Source of the DNA: Sternotherus odoratus
Taxonomy: Eukaryota > Chordata > Testudines > Kinosternidae
NCBI GenBank assembly: GCA_032164245.1
Contig: JAVMKO010000002.1
Location: forward strand, 95,679,340-95,743,339
Reading direction: 5' to 3'
Length of the DNA stretch: 64,000 nucleotides
Shown: piece by piece, positions 1 to 11,882 of the stretch
Layout of the letters: the number at the start of each line of letters is the position of its first letter
Numbering within the stretch: position 1 is the first letter of the stretch
Made by a program: the position numbers and the translations under genes
The notes under the pieces: model-generated
What the model saw: only the letters and a program-made list of their open reading frames with translations
Database searches by the model: none
Told to the model about the DNA's origin: nothing

Positions 1-18
1 AATCGAGGTTTTACTGTA
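1..18. repeat. Terminal repeat fragment of a Tigger-like element
   Basis: The window opens with aatcgaggttttactgta, which differs by one base from the right end of the element that finishes at 56400 (aatcgaggtttcactgta). The rest of the copy would lie left of the window. Confidence 0.5.
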
Positions 19-1630
19 TGTCGTATTTAAATCCTGACTTTCACAGTCTTAACACTTACCTTCCATCTTAACCGGTTGTTGCTGCATATAGCCCATAAAG
101 CATTATCTACTATGTTATATATTAGTGTGGCTATGGTCAGAATAAAATCAGAGGTTCCATATGACTGATTTTCACATTAAACATTCTTATTATAGAAAGT
201 TGACTTGATTTCTACCTTCTGGCACTGCATGCTTAACCTGGTGTGAGGAAGTCCAGCTGTGTTCTTCACATTCTTGCATCATCTTTGTTTCAAGCTTGTA
301 TAATTAAATTTGACAATTGTGATAATGCGAGAATGGGAATTGAATCTGTTTTACTATTCTTTAGCATTAATGAGAGAATTTGTCAGTGAGGTAAGCAGAT
401 GTGAAAGGAAGATGCGCAGAAACAAATATCAAGAAGGTGCCCTTCGTACCTAATCACTCTTCTAACTCTGTTTGCCTTTTAAAAACAAGAACACAGAGGT
501 GGAGAGCTTTGTGCTGCTCTTAAGCAACTTGTTGAGGCTAGTATTCAGTGTGACACTTGTACAGCTTCTGTAGATGCCTTGTGAAGATGCCTTTTTTGGT
601 AGGAGAGGTAATTGTGGTGAAATGGGGGAAGAAGTGGAATAGTAAAGGGTTCCTTCTCCCTTCCAAAATATACGTGTGTGAATTTTAACAAATATGATTA
701 TATTAAGTCAGGTGCATGAGTATATTTAACTTGTAATTGTTAGAATATTAATTTTATACAGGCGCGCCTGTAAGTGCTGCTGAGGAAATACAATGTGGAG
801 AATCAGCCTATCTACAGTTCTTTTATATGGCACTTTTCCTTTTGGTATTTTTTTTTTTTTTTAAAAAAAGCTTGCTTGTATTATTACTACCACCACCCGA
901 GATTATTAAAAGACCATTTTAAAAATGATTGCATTTCTCTCACCAGGGTCGATTAAATCACGGAGGCCATTTTCATTTTCCTGTTCTCTTGTTGTAGTGT
1001 AACCTGCCATGTCTGCATAGGAATGCTTGTCTACTTCTCCTGGTTGTTGTCTTGGTCTCCAGTTGTGCTTTTTTTAAAAAAATTGGGGGCCAAGAGTGGC
1101 TAGGCATTTAGGACACCTGTCTTGAGATATCTAAAAGGACCCTGCCTGAATTTCACAGGGCTGGTGCTCAGCTCTTTCTGAACTCCTCTAAAGTGGAGTG
1201 AGTGAGTGGTGGGAAAGAGATGAAAAATTGAACTGCAGGAAAACATTCTATATCAAGTTCCTTGTAAATATCAATAGAATGCAAAAATGGTACACTACAA
1301 AAAGTAAGCTGTTCAAGGGTGAGACCATGTCTAGTTCTTAGGTGTAATATGTGACTCAGAGCAGAGAGGGGCTGAGTACATGTTTAGTTAACTTGTCATC
1401 CAATTCCAATGTATCAGAGTACATTTTAAGGAGGTGGTAGAATAATAAGGATATGGGCTTCCATGGGTCAGAATAAGTATTTTAAAATGTTCCCTGCAGC
1501 GGGACAGTGTGGAATACCACTTTAATATTGCCTCTTATTCTGTATAGTGCAAACTAATGTATGATTAGGTTTAAGTTATAAATTGCTTTAGCACAGTAAA
1601 ATTTTCAGTAATTAACTGTGTTTGTTACAG
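1..1630 (+). other. FAM8A1 intron (3' part)
   Basis: No exon is recognisable here. It ends in a good acceptor (tttgttacag at 1621-1630). The first 18 bases match the right terminal repeat of the Tigger-like element at 55713-56400. A short T-run lies near 850 and an AscI-like palindrome near 762; neither suggests a function. Confidence 0.6.
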
Positions 1631-1751
1631 GTCGGGAATACATTATTCCATCCTTGGCGCACAGATTTATAGCAGAGATGGTGGATTTCTTTATTCTTTT
1701 CTTTATAAAGGCAACCATTGTCTTAAGTATTATGCATCTCAGTGGAATAAA
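1631..1751 (+). CDS. FAM8A1: FAM8A1 exon (first in window)
   Basis: 121 bases between acceptor ttacag and donor gtaagt. It starts in phase with two bases of a split codon and reads REYIIPSLAHRFIAEMVD, then a hydrophobic helix FFILFFIKATIVLSI, ending HLSGI plus two bases of a lysine codon. The Arg-Phe...Asp pattern is the start of the RDD domain. Confidence 0.93.
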
Positions 1752-4700
1752 GTAAGTTACATCATTTAAGGCATTATTATATAAAACTTGTCACTCTTGT
1801 GATTGAAGAGTATTGTGTGTGTGTGTGTATATATATATAGTGCATTTTGGAGTAGCTAGGGTTGCACAGAAGAAGCACATGAGGGAACCTTAATTGATAA
1901 GCTCCTTTTAAACTTATTTTGTCTTTTAAAAATAGATCTTTATTATAGTGATGCATTATACAGGCATGTGTATCAAGTTACTGTACATGCCTAGAAATAC
2001 ACTCAAATATTAACTATTTTTGTTAAACTTAATAGTTGGCTCTCACAATTTCTTTAAAAATGAAATTTGAGTATGAGCAGTTGGGAAAATACTTTAAACT
2101 AGCTGGTACTTTTGAGAGACCCCTATTAGGGTTTTTCAAAATTCTCACATGCCTCGTTTAGAAAAACTTTGAAAGCTGATATTTTTGAGGGCTTTTTCCT
2201 CCATCAGTTGTTCTACACAAATTCCACAAAATCTCTTGCGCACCCATTACTTTTCAAGACAGTTTCTCGGCTCAGTACCTGAGGCACCAGATCCTGCAAG
2301 TGGGTATACGGAGGAAGGATCTACTTTAATAAAACTGAGAGGTAATCTAGAATAATGGAGGCATAACAAACCTGGTGCGGTAGCCCAGAAGTGGCCTGTT
2401 AAGAGGTCAAAGTGGTTCTGTTCTTTGGTTGAATGTACAAAAGAAGGAATAGAAGAAAGGAGGGAATCTGCTACAGATGACTGCTTTTTTTCAACTTCAA
2501 GGCCCTTTCTAACTCAGTTTGTTCCCCTATCTACTGCATAACTTATGCAAATTTTTAAGGCTGATTTGTCTGCTTTAGCAAACACATTCTTTCTATGTGA
2601 TCCCTTATGGTTGGAACACTGAATTAACCAATAAGATTACTGCTCTCTCCAGATTCATTTCTGGTGTGATACTTAAAGGAAAGCCAGCCAATGATGGTTG
2701 TGTGTGTAGCAATTATGGAAAATGTGAGTTAATTTGAAATAGAATACTTGGACTCATGAGGCTGCTACGTAGCTAATCTATGTAACCACATGATCCAGTT
2801 TCTTACTCTTGTCCTCTTCTTGTCTTTGTAATTTTTCTCCAAGTAGAGTAACCTGTTCAGGGAAGGGACTTTGTAGCTACATATTTGCACAGCACGTAGT
2901 ACAATGGTGTTTGATCTTGATTGGGAGCTATAGGGACTACTGCTATCCTAATTATGGAAAAACTTTTTTCTACTCTACTCAGTCTGCATGGGAAGGATGG
3001 GATCAGTGTTGTTTGAACGACCTACTCTTGATGACCTAATTTGAGCAGTCTTTGGGGGAGAGATGCTTTTTTATAATGGCTTTATAATTTAACTTAAATT
3101 ATTAGACTTTACAACAATACAACTGTATATTGGATACATGTGACTGAAGTATGCAAGTTTGACATTTAGGCATGTATAACTTTCATTTAGGGCAGTGGTC
3201 TTCAAAGTGGGATGTGCGAGACCCCGCCGCCGATCCCGCCCGGGAGACTGCCAAACTTGCACTGTCTATTTTTGTCCTGCCAAAATGCCGCTGCAGAAAG
3301 CGGAAGCTTTCTATTTGGTGGCATTTTGGCGGACATACCCTGGGGGATGCAAGTAGAGATGGGATATTGAAAAGGGGGCGGCGGCAGCAAAACTTTGATG
3401 GACGCTGATTTAGGGGTATGGCTTCTTTTAAATGGTTAAACGAGTATAAATGTGCCCTATACTGGTATAGCTTACTCTCCTTCCTGTATGGGAATAGCTA
3501 TATCAATATAAAGCACCTTTACAGAGTAGATGATCACATAGTTAGGTCGTATGCAGCCTTGCATTGACCTAGCTGTGGAAGAGTCTTCACCTAAATTTGG
3601 CTCCTGTCAGTGTACTTCTCTGTGCTGCTTTCCTGGAGTGGCATTGTCACAGTCGATGCAGTGTCAGTCTAGACACTTGATTTGCTTATGTTGACTGTTA
3701 CTGGTCTCCAGGAGCTGCCCCACAATGTCCTATACTGACAATATAGTCCATACACTAAGCACTCCTCATAAGGATGTGCAATGCTGACACAAGGGCCAAG
3801 TGTGCACGCACAAGCATTTTAATAATTGTGGCTCTTTGCCCACGTAACATAATTTGTTGTATAGAATTGGGCTATTAGACTGAGTCAACAGGGCTATATC
3901 TGCACTAGGGATGATGCTGGCATAGCTACATCTGTGAAGGGAGTGGTTTTTTTCACATCTCTGAAGGACATCGCTATGCCAGTATAATCTTTCAGTGTAG
4001 AGCAGGCCTAGGTTCCAAAGTGGTGGCTGCAGGTATGGCAATACCATCATGAAGGTCAAATGCAGTAGGTTTGAGGAATGGCTCACTTGATAAAGTGAAG
4101 TCTTCTTTTGTACAGGGACATTTCCAAGTTTGCTATGCACTATATAATAGAAGAAATAGATGAAGACACATCCATGGAAGACTTGCAGAAAATGATGATA
4201 GTGGCCCTTATCTACAGGTTGTTAGTCTGCTTCTACGAGGTAACTAGTCATGAATATTAAATCCTAACTTACCAACTGGATATCCAGGTCAAATGTTGTT
4301 CCATGACTGTCAGAAATATTTGAAAATGGATTAATGTTAAGATTCTTAACCAGTTAGCTAATGTAACAACTGAACTACTAATTACTGGAATTACTATATA
4401 GGATACTACTAGAAGTTCATTTAACCAGAAATTCCTTTATTAAATACAAAGGCCAAATTATACAATTGCTCTAAAAACCGAAATGACAATCAGTACATCT
4501 ATACAGTAATAAACACAAATTGATCAGTACACTCTCAAAAGGTCCATCCTAGGGACATCTCTCTTATCCTGACTGGCATCGGCACAATCAGATAGGAATG
4601 ACAACTACCCTTCGCAAACTGTTTTTTTTTTTAATACAGTATAATAAACAAGCGATGTCATTGCCAATTGCCTACTTTGGTTAAGAACCAACTTTGGGCA

Positions 4701-6424
4701 GTCTGGGGCTGCTCTTTTCTTAGTTTTCCATCGACCTTGGCTAAGACTAGATAGGGGTAGGGTAGTGTGGGCCTTTCTTTGAATGTATCAATGTCAAAGC
4801 TAACTGCAACTGGTCTTTTATCTCTTTACACCGGCCCATATTAAGATAATATTGGAGGTTACTATAAATTCATCACAACCCTTTTGTCTGTTAGTACCAA
4901 GTTTTTGTTCAAGTGCTGTTAGCCATATTTCAAGAATAGCCTTCTCCTAAAACTTGTCTTGTTAGATGTTCCCTTTTTTAGCATTCAAACCAATTATTTT
5001 TCAAGGATTGGTTACATTTGCTTAGCTCTTTACACAATTTACTAAACACACATGTAATTCTTACCCAAGCTAAACTAACTTTAAACCTTTTATTTTAAAA
5101 CTATAAGTGTAAACTTACTACATGAGAATAAATGTAAATTAAATATTCAGTGTATTACCCTGTTTCCCCGAAAGTAAGACATCCCCCGAAAATAAGACGT
5201 ACTTCCAGTTTTGCCTCTCGCTGTAATATAATGTAATGTAATTTTGGGAGCAAAAATTAATATAAGACACTGTCTTATTTTCGGGGAAACACGGTAAGAT
5301 TAAGACTTTTGTGCCATTTGGATTGTTATTTATAGATCAGACTTACTAAAATTATATACGTTTTGGGCAACCAGCAGTGATGGATTGCAGAAATAAATTA
5401 GTTGGTTTCTCTTGCAGATTATCTGTATTTGGGGAGCTGGCGGTGCAACCCCAGGGAAATTTCTGCTTGGACTTCGAGTTGTGACATGTGATACATCTGT
5501 ACTTATTGCACCAAATCGTGTGTTAGTGATTCCGTCCTCTAATGTTAGCATAACAACGTAAGTATTCTTCACTTAGTTATATAACTCACAAATTAATAGG
5601 GATGAAAGTACAGTCGAGCCCCGCAATACTGCATCCCGCAATAGCGCGAATCCGCTTATAGCTTGGGGCGCGACGGGTTTCCGATGGCGGCAGTGGGCGG
5701 CGCTTTGATGTAGCGCAATACCGCGACCCCGCGTTTACCGCAGGCAATATTTTTGGACCCAGATCGTCGTGTTATTGCGGGGTTCCACTGTACATGATTT
5801 GAAATAAGATTACTTTGCCAGCATTTTGCTAATTTGTTTTCTTATTAAAATTCATGTCTGAGATATTTCAGTACATACTTTGTAGCGAGGAGTCTGCCTT
5901 TTAACGCTAAAAAAAATTGAGGGCATCTATTTCTTCTGAAATATTGGTCTATTATAGCAGTGGGTGGGCAAGATTCTATAGTCTGCAATGTGCAGAAGGT
6001 CAGATTAAGGATCATGATAGTCCTTTCTGGTCTTAAAGTTTGAGTCTCTTTAGCACCCAGTCTTATCAGACAGAATCCTGCAATGACCCAAGAATCACTT
6101 ACTGAATATCTAATCACTTAAACAGAAAGGCATGTTTTAGCTTTGCATGTTAAAATACTTGATTTCTAAATCCATGCGATTCACTTTGTGTTGCATAAAT
6201 TTGAGGCACTGGATCAGTGGCAAAACTACTCTGGGCAGGGACTGAAAATTAAAACAAACTGATTTCCTTCTCATTCTAGGTCTACAATACGAGCCCTGAT
6301 CAAGAATTTTTCTATTGCTTCCTTTTTTCCTGCATTCATTACACTGCTATTTTTTCAGCATAACAGAACAGCCTATGACATTGTAGCAGGAACTATTGTG
6401 GTAAGAAGAAATGGAGTCAGATGA
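1631..6424 (+). CDS. FAM8A1: FAM8A1, 3' part of gene (four coding exons, spliced)
   Basis: Spliced exons 1631-1751, 4116-4239, 5418-5557 and 6280-6424 encode the C-terminal 175 residues of FAM8A1, an RDD-family multi-pass membrane protein of the endoplasmic reticulum. The human protein is known as a partner of the HRD1 (SYVN1) ubiquitin ligase in ER-associated degradation. Visible landmarks, in order, are the RDD entry motif RFIAEMVDFF with a first membrane helix, a second hydrophobic segment (MIVALIYRLLVCFY), the family signature GATPGKFLLGLRVV, and a last helix followed by NRTAYDIVAGTIVV and the stop TGA. Splice sites are all AG/GT and codon phases join exactly (the first exon starts with two bases of a split codon). 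The first, proline-rich exon and the start codon lie left of the window. The gene runs tail-to-tail with NUP153, as in human. Confidence 0.94.
1814..1839. repeat. (TG)n(TA)n microsatellite
   Basis: About eight TG units pass directly into five TA units inside the FAM8A1 intron. Confidence 0.9.
3193..3407. mobile_element. hAT-like MITE
   Basis: About 215 bp with imperfect inverted ends: the left end cagtggtcttcaaagt pairs with the reverse complement of the right end (cagcgtccatcaaagt). The interior is GC-rich relative to the intron. The form fits non-autonomous hAT elements whose ends read CAGTGGT(T/C)(C/T)TCAAA. No target duplication could be assigned. Confidence 0.5.
4116..4239 (+). CDS. FAM8A1: FAM8A1 exon
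   Basis: 124 bases between acceptor ttttgtacag and donor gtaact. It reads KDISKFAMHYIIEEIDEDTS, then MEDLQKMMIVALIYRLLVCFYE. The last part is the second hydrophobic segment of the RDD domain. It ends on a codon boundary. Confidence 0.94.
4240..5417 (+). other. FAM8A1 intron
   Basis: AT-rich intron. The only recognisable feature is the 137-bp inverted-repeat element at 5158-5294. Confidence 0.7.
5158..5294. mobile_element. Short TIR MITE with TA duplication
   Basis: 137 bp. The left end ccctgtttccccgaaa pairs with the right end tttcggggaaacacgg. The motif aataagac recurs in both halves. It is flanked by TA on both sides (5156-5157 and 5295-5296), as for Tc1/mariner-type or pogo-type transposition. 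Non-coding. Confidence 0.75.
5418..5557 (+). CDS. FAM8A1: FAM8A1 exon
   Basis: 140 bases after acceptor tctcttgcag and before donor gtaagt. It reads IICIWGAGGATPGKFLLGL, then RVVTCDTSVLIAPNRVLVIP and SSNVSITT. GATPGK...LRVV is the conserved RDD signature, with its Gly, Lys and Arg residues all present. Confidence 0.95.
5558..6279 (+). other. FAM8A1 last intron
   Basis: Contains the Tigger-like MITE at 5611-5790. The rest shows no recognisable feature apart from a normal acceptor (ttctag). Confidence 0.7.
5611..5790. mobile_element. Tigger/pogo-like MITE
   Basis: 180 bp bounded by TA on both sides (5609-5610 and 5791-5792). The inverted ends are cagtcgagccccgcaata and ttattgcggggttccactg. 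The CAGT...ACTG ends and TA duplication fit Tigger/pogo elements. A second copy in the opposite orientation is at 26033-26221. Confidence 0.8.
6280..6424 (+). CDS. FAM8A1: FAM8A1 last coding exon
   Basis: Starts after acceptor ttctag with the last base of a split threonine codon. It reads STIRALIKNFSIASFFPAF, then ITLLFFQHNRTAYDIVAGT and IVVRRNGVR, and stops with TGA at 6422-6424. It supplies the final membrane helix and the Asp-containing C-terminal RDD motif. Confidence 0.95.
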
Positions 6425-7450
6425 TACCAAAAGAAGCCCAGATTACCCAACTTTTTTAACTCCTAAAAAACAAAGTAAAGAAGATGATCAGTATTGGTTG
6501 CCCAAATTAACTGGAGACGGATTCAGACGTTAAAAAGGAGTCATTCCAGTATGGTGCCAGTGATGATCTTGAAAGTATTGATTTTTCTTAAATGCCAAAG
6601 AGCTTTCAGAGAAATAGTACCTATTCAATTTGGAAAGTATTAACATTAGATTGACAGGAAGGAAACTGCTTATATTTATCCATAACGGACAGTTTCTCTC
6701 AGGCTCCAGAAAGGAGATTCCTGGAAATATTGCCATCCTAAGAAGTACTAGTTCTACAGCATGATTATTTTATGGCAAAAATAAGCTGGAGAATGTAGTT
6801 GTTGTCTATGTTGATGTTTACAAAACACATTACAGAAACTATCCCTTAGAGGGGATTGCAGTGTTTCTTTGGGGGATGGAGGCAAAAATATAGCTGATAC
6901 AGTAATGTGTTTCCATTACACCGATGCATTGTGCGGTGGTTGGGTATTATCAGCCCCTAAAAGGCTTAGTGAACTCCTGCACTTCAAGAATTGTATTCCT
7001 TTATCACTTTTTAAATGTCTTATCTAAACATGTATTGTGGCAGGTTTTTTTGCATGATTGTGTTAAGCATTAAGTCACTTACTATTTATGTCCTAATGAA
7101 GGGATAAATTAAGTTACTTCTTTGTGGGAAGAATTAAGTTACTGTGGTATTTGTGAATTAGGTTTGTGTAAATAACTTCAGAGTTATAAAATAGCAGTAT
7201 AGATCATGGTAACAAAAGGTGAAAATGGTTGCTTCTGTTGGGGAAGGAAAGCTTTTTACTTCCCTCAAATTGTTGCATATAGACTATTTAAACTGATAAA
7301 TGGAGTTTATATGCAGCATGCAGAAAATATCAACCAGAACACAGATTATGGCTAACTTTGTAGATAAATTGCAAAATTGGTTTTCACTTTATATTTTAGA
7401 ATTCTGCCTAATCACTGCTATATGCAGAATAACTTGGATACCTACTGATG

Positions 7451-7456
7451 AATAAA
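7451..7456 (+). terminator. Candidate proximal poly(A) signal of FAM8A1
   Basis: AATAAA about 1 kb past the stop codon, in AT-rich context with T-rich sequence downstream. Confidence 0.4.
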
Positions 7457-8319
7457 GAATCATAATATTTTGCATGATTACATAGCTTTGATAACTTGTT
7501 TATTCATGTAATATTGACTGGGAAAGAACAATGCCAATTTTCTTTGTTGAAACTTGATTAAATGTGTCAAGTTTTTTTTTTTAAATGAAGTGGAATTCCA
7601 CATTACTGTCTAAATATTGGTAAGTGGTTGCAGCAGTTATTCTTGTGCAACGGGGGTGTTGTGGGAGGGTATTTTAAAATGTGCAGTTTAAATATAGAAC
7701 AAGCATTTCTACTATTAATGGCACTCACCTTCCTAAATTTCACTATCAACTTTCATAATAGTTTAGCATTTTAACGTGTATCATCAGGGCTAAGTATTGA
7801 AGTGTTCCTGAAGGAATATTCTGATCTAAGGAAGCATGAAGCTGAACTGATTTTCACTACAGTGGTGTTTAATCTGCTTTTTGGTTACTATTTGCAAAAG
7901 TAATTGAATATGTCTGCTTTAGAGAGAGGTATTTTCATTTGTATGATTAGATTCTTCCCTTTCCCCTCCAGGAGTGAGCTCACTGCTTCTTGTAAACTTT
8001 TGGTTTCCACTTACACATTGTAATTGTAAAGTATTGCCTACTAACTGCAGATCAGATTAGAAGATGCTAGTTTCTTAAACTGATATGTCCTCTCTCTGAG
8101 GACTATATATTAAACTGTAGAGCCACTGTTTAAAAGCTGAACCTCAGCTACTACTCATTCCTAGAGCTAGTGAAGTGAGTGAACACTGAGTTCAGCCATG
8201 GTACAAATACAACCGTATTCTGCTCTCCTTTCTGGTTTACCTGTGTGGTAGGGCAGCAGGTTTCACCGAGACACTGCGTGTGGTTTCCCCTAATAAGCGG
8301 TTCCTGCATACAATTTCCC

Positions 8320-8362
8320 CACCTAGATGTGGCTCTCAGGCCAAAATGTTTGCCCATCCTTG
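8320..8362. repeat. hAT-like terminal fragment
   Basis: The stretch gatgtggctctcaggccaaaatgtttgcccatccttg matches, with few differences, the end of the repeat at 26680-26717. On the reverse strand both translate to MGKHFGLRATS, showing a shared repeat rather than a gene. Confidence 0.6.
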
Positions 8363-9457
8363 AGACATGGGGTGGCTATTTGACTTGATGGGGAGCCTTC
8401 TGCCTGTATCTAAAGTCAGGACACTGACCAAACCTTTGTCAGCTGGAGACCCAGATTCCAAATTAGCCATGCTTTATTTGTATTAAAAGAGCATGTCTCC
8501 TGCTGCCCCCCAGATTACAATGGCACTGTACAAACAGGCAAATGATCCCTATCCAAAGAAATTCCAATCTAAGATGACAAGAATAAAAAAAAAGTGGTTT
8601 TATTTTACACAATCATCATTGCAAACAAATGGAGATAGGCTGGCTATTCTGGGGAAAAATCATTAGTATTAAAATGAGCCAACTTTGAGGTATTTTGCAT
8701 GTGCTTTTCTTTCCAAAATGTAAAACATAACTGTACAGTTAATAAATGTAACAGTAAATAGTGTAGTTAAGGTAAAATATTTCATCTGCTAAACAGAATA
8801 TAACTTCCCATTTAATCTTTATTCACTATGGCTGTAATGTCTAAGGCCTTCAACTCATGGGGGAATGCTTTATAGCTTAATTGTACCATCATAAAATTGT
8901 TCTGATGTATGGTCTTCTCCCTGAAGACATGCATTTTTGAACTCTTAATATTAGGCATAACCTTTAAAACTACCACCCAAATCAAAGATTTCTGAAAGGC
9001 TCATACATTCTAAACAGAAATCTAGTTTCCTCTATAAATGAATTCATTCTTTGCATCACAAAAGGCTGCATGTTCAGCTTTTGTCAGTTGCCTATCTATG
9101 GTATGGTGTGACAGACAACGCCAAGTAGAGAGGCTGTTCCAGAGCAAAACTTCAAAACAGAGATCGTAGAATCAAGAAAAAGAAACTTGACATCTCATGT
9201 TATGGTTCTGCTTGTAAGTGACCAGATTTATGGTGAATTGCTGTGCTTAAGGGTTTACTTTCTCTTGTTTATATTTGTAACCTTATCTCAAATAGAAGTT
9301 TGTTTTTACATGGTTCTTGAATTCAGATGTGTCTGCCTCTGACTTCAGTCTGTTTCTCACACTCAAATGGGTGCTTGCAGTTACCACTTTGTTCGGAATT
9401 GGTCAGGGTTTTCAGTTGTCTGATACTTCAAAGACAGTTTATACCATTCAGTTCCTC

Positions 9458-9463
9458 AATAAA
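9458..9463 (+). terminator. Candidate distal poly(A) signal of FAM8A1
   Basis: AATAAA followed by a GT- and T-rich downstream element about 15-25 bases later. It is the best-formed cleavage context in the region. Confidence 0.5.
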
Positions 9464-10778
9464 AATCCATGGCCTGGAGTGTCCTTTTATTTGAAGAGTG
9501 ACATTACCACAAACATTTGAGTTTTGAAATTAATTCCTTTGAATTATCTGCAGTTTGTCAGCAAGTACATGTTTAGCTCCCCTTCTTTCATAAAATTCAT
9601 CCACAGCTGTTTGCCTATTTAGAATATACTTTAGCTTATACATTAAATGTGACAATTATGCTACAGTTATCACAAAACTGGATAGCTCAGCTATGCTTGT
9701 GGAAAATGAATAGCAAATCATGCAATTGACAAGCCAGTCTGACTGTAGGTGGGTCTGTATAAACTACAAGTACCCTTTTGTATTCCTACTTCAGCTAAAG
9801 CATTAGGTATGCAAGATAAAAACAGTCAAAGGGGAAAAGGACAAAAGGCTCCACTTTTGGAGAAGTGTTGTAGGGGGGAGCTGTAGCTGAATGCTGAGGT
9901 GTGATTAAGATCAGCCTAAATATTAAAATTGAGAGTGCTGTGAATGAGACTAAAGGTGGTAGGTTGAAAAGTTCTCTTTGCAATAAGCAGGTCCAGCATT
10001 AGGCCTATTTCAGAAGAAATTACCTCTTAGGAGGTTGTACTTTGCTTTATAACAAGGTTAACTCAGTCATGCTACAGAATCCTTGCAGCAATGGGAGTTT
10101 CTAGTACTATACCTGGAGAATTGCCACCTGTTGACATATTTTCCTGGAGAGCAGCTGTAGCTCTTCACTGAGTATGACTTGGTTAGGATAAAAGGGATCT
10201 TTATTTTAAAAGGTTTAGCTAACACTTCAGGCATACTCTAGGAAATGCTATGACTTCCTTTCTTCCTCTATAAAGGCCATTTCCTGCCCACAGTGGGAGA
10301 GGGTGTTACTTTGAGGTCTTATCTTTACTGAAGTGTTAACTCAACATATAACTTGTGTTGCCTTAACCCAACTCCTGTCCATACATAAAGCTCTAGGTTG
10401 AAGTAGGTGCTTTAAATCTGAGCAAGTTAGCCCATCAACTGCTGTGAATTGAAGCTCGTGTTAGGCCAGATCAAAAAAGCCCCTCAAACACATGCACTTA
10501 TACCAACAAAACAGTGCTTTTCCTAGTATAATGTTTCTCTCATGGGAGGCCAGGGATGTGGAAAACACCCCAGCAGCTGGTCTTGGTTATACCAGTAAAA
10601 GTGCACTTTTGCTGGCAGACTCCCTCCACAGTAACAGTACTTTGCTGATACAGCTATTCCAGCAAAGCCCTCCAGCTGTAGTCCTGGCATTAATGAAGTA
10701 GGGGGACCTTGCTGCTAATTTAATCACTTTATGCATCCTCAGTGTTATTTTCTAGTCTTGCCACAGTCACTTGAGTTA

Positions 10779-11027
10779 GGGCTGATCTTCACTCGCGCGG
10801 CACGGGATCAATCTTCTGGCGATCGATTTCTCACATCTGATGAGGACGTGAGAAATCGATCGCTCACAGCTCCCCCGTCGACTGTGCCTCCCGGCAAGCT
10901 GGAGTCTACAGGGGAGCGCGCCGCAGACTGCAGATACGTAAACTTCAGCTACGTGATTCACATAGCTGAAGTTGCGTATCTGAAGTCGATCGATTTCCCC
11001 TCCCCCCCCCATACTGGAGACAAGCCC
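10779..11027. mobile_element. Harbinger-type MITE
   Basis: 249 bp with ends gggctgatcttcact and ggagacaagccc. It is flanked by TTA on the left (10776-10778) and TTG on the right. The interior carries a hairpin of cacatctgatgaggacgtga type and an inverted pair around aacttcagctacgtg. It is the same family as 22459-22743 but in the opposite orientation. Confidence 0.75.
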
Positions 11028-11226
11028 TTGGTCTAATGTGCAGAATAGCTCAAATGTAGACAGTGTGAACTAACTGCACTGGAGGCAGTTATCACCTTTG
11101 AAAGCAGCAAGTACCTGTTTCAAGGGTTCAAGTACAGTAGTGGTGGAGTGGAAGAGCTACTCCTTTGGCTGTTTAAATCTGCCCCTCCAAAGTTTCCAAC
11201 TGTTATCACCTCTACAGCTCCCCCGA

Positions 11227-11882
11227 GGGTATGGTTAGACTGGCGCTTTGTAGCACTAAAACCCTCCAGGAGCATTACAATTATCTAACCCTACACACTT
11301 GCAAGTAACATTTTGCGCAATAAGTCACTGTTTAAAGCACAACTATAAAACCTCCTCTCCCAGAGTGATAAGGCTTTTTGTGCTAGGGCTATAGCGCAAC
11401 AGTGCGAATGTGACCACCCATGGGATCTCTTGCATGCCTCTGAGCCATGTAAAGCAATCAACAAGCCATTTAAGGCAAATGACGTGTAAGTGTTGCTTTG
11501 AAAACGGGATGAAAAATGTGGAAGTCCCTTTGCAGTTTCTAACAACTCACAGCAAATAAACACTGAAAATGCTTGCGGAGCTGTGAGTCTTAAGTACAGA
11601 GCCTGTCAGTTTTTGCTAAGGAAAACTCACTGACAGCCTAATCTTGTCTCCCTGTGAACAACTTCCCAGTTCCCCCTCACCTCCCCTCCTTTGCAAAGCA
11701 CGTTGCACCCAGCTGAATGCTGGGATACCTGCCCTATCCCGCTACTGTCACTGCTGCCAGAAGCGCTGCTAATGTGTTCATTCTTTAGCGCTACAGGGTT
11801 TCAATTTGCACACGCTTTAGCGTGATACCTATTGCGCTAAATTGGGAAGTGCGACAAACAAACGCTAGTCTAACCATAGCCC
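11227..11882. mobile_element. TIR element of about 656 bp
   Basis: The left end gggtatggttagactggcg is mirrored by the right end cgctagtctaaccatagccc. The interior repeats motifs such as gcgctaa and shows no transposase frame. The superfamily is unclear because no target duplication is evident. Confidence 0.6.

Larger units (their letters stand above)
1752..4115 (+). other. FAM8A1 intron
   Basis: Intron of about 2.4 kb. It holds a TG/TA microsatellite near 1814, a hAT-like MITE at 3193-3407 and a region near 3880-4020 that resembles palindromic MITE ends. No exon seen. Confidence 0.7.
6425..9480 (+). other. FAM8A1: FAM8A1 3' UTR (extent inferred)
   Basis: No coding exon follows the stop, and the sequence is AT-rich and UTR-like. 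Candidate poly(A) signals AATAAA lie at 7451-7456 and 9458-9463. The second is followed about 15-25 bases later by a GT/T-rich stretch (ggagtgtccttttattt), so I favour a long 3' UTR ending near 9480, with possible earlier cleavage after 7456. The fragment at 8320-8362 is repeat-derived. Confidence 0.5.

Noticed and set aside
9317..9520. 67-codon frame near the end of the FAM8A1 transcript
   Set aside because: It overlaps the proposed distal poly(A) signal and reads as 3' UTR; no domain seen.
10731..11036. 101-codon frame between FAM8A1 and NUP153
   Set aside because: Covers the MITE at 10779-11027 and its hairpins; not a gene.
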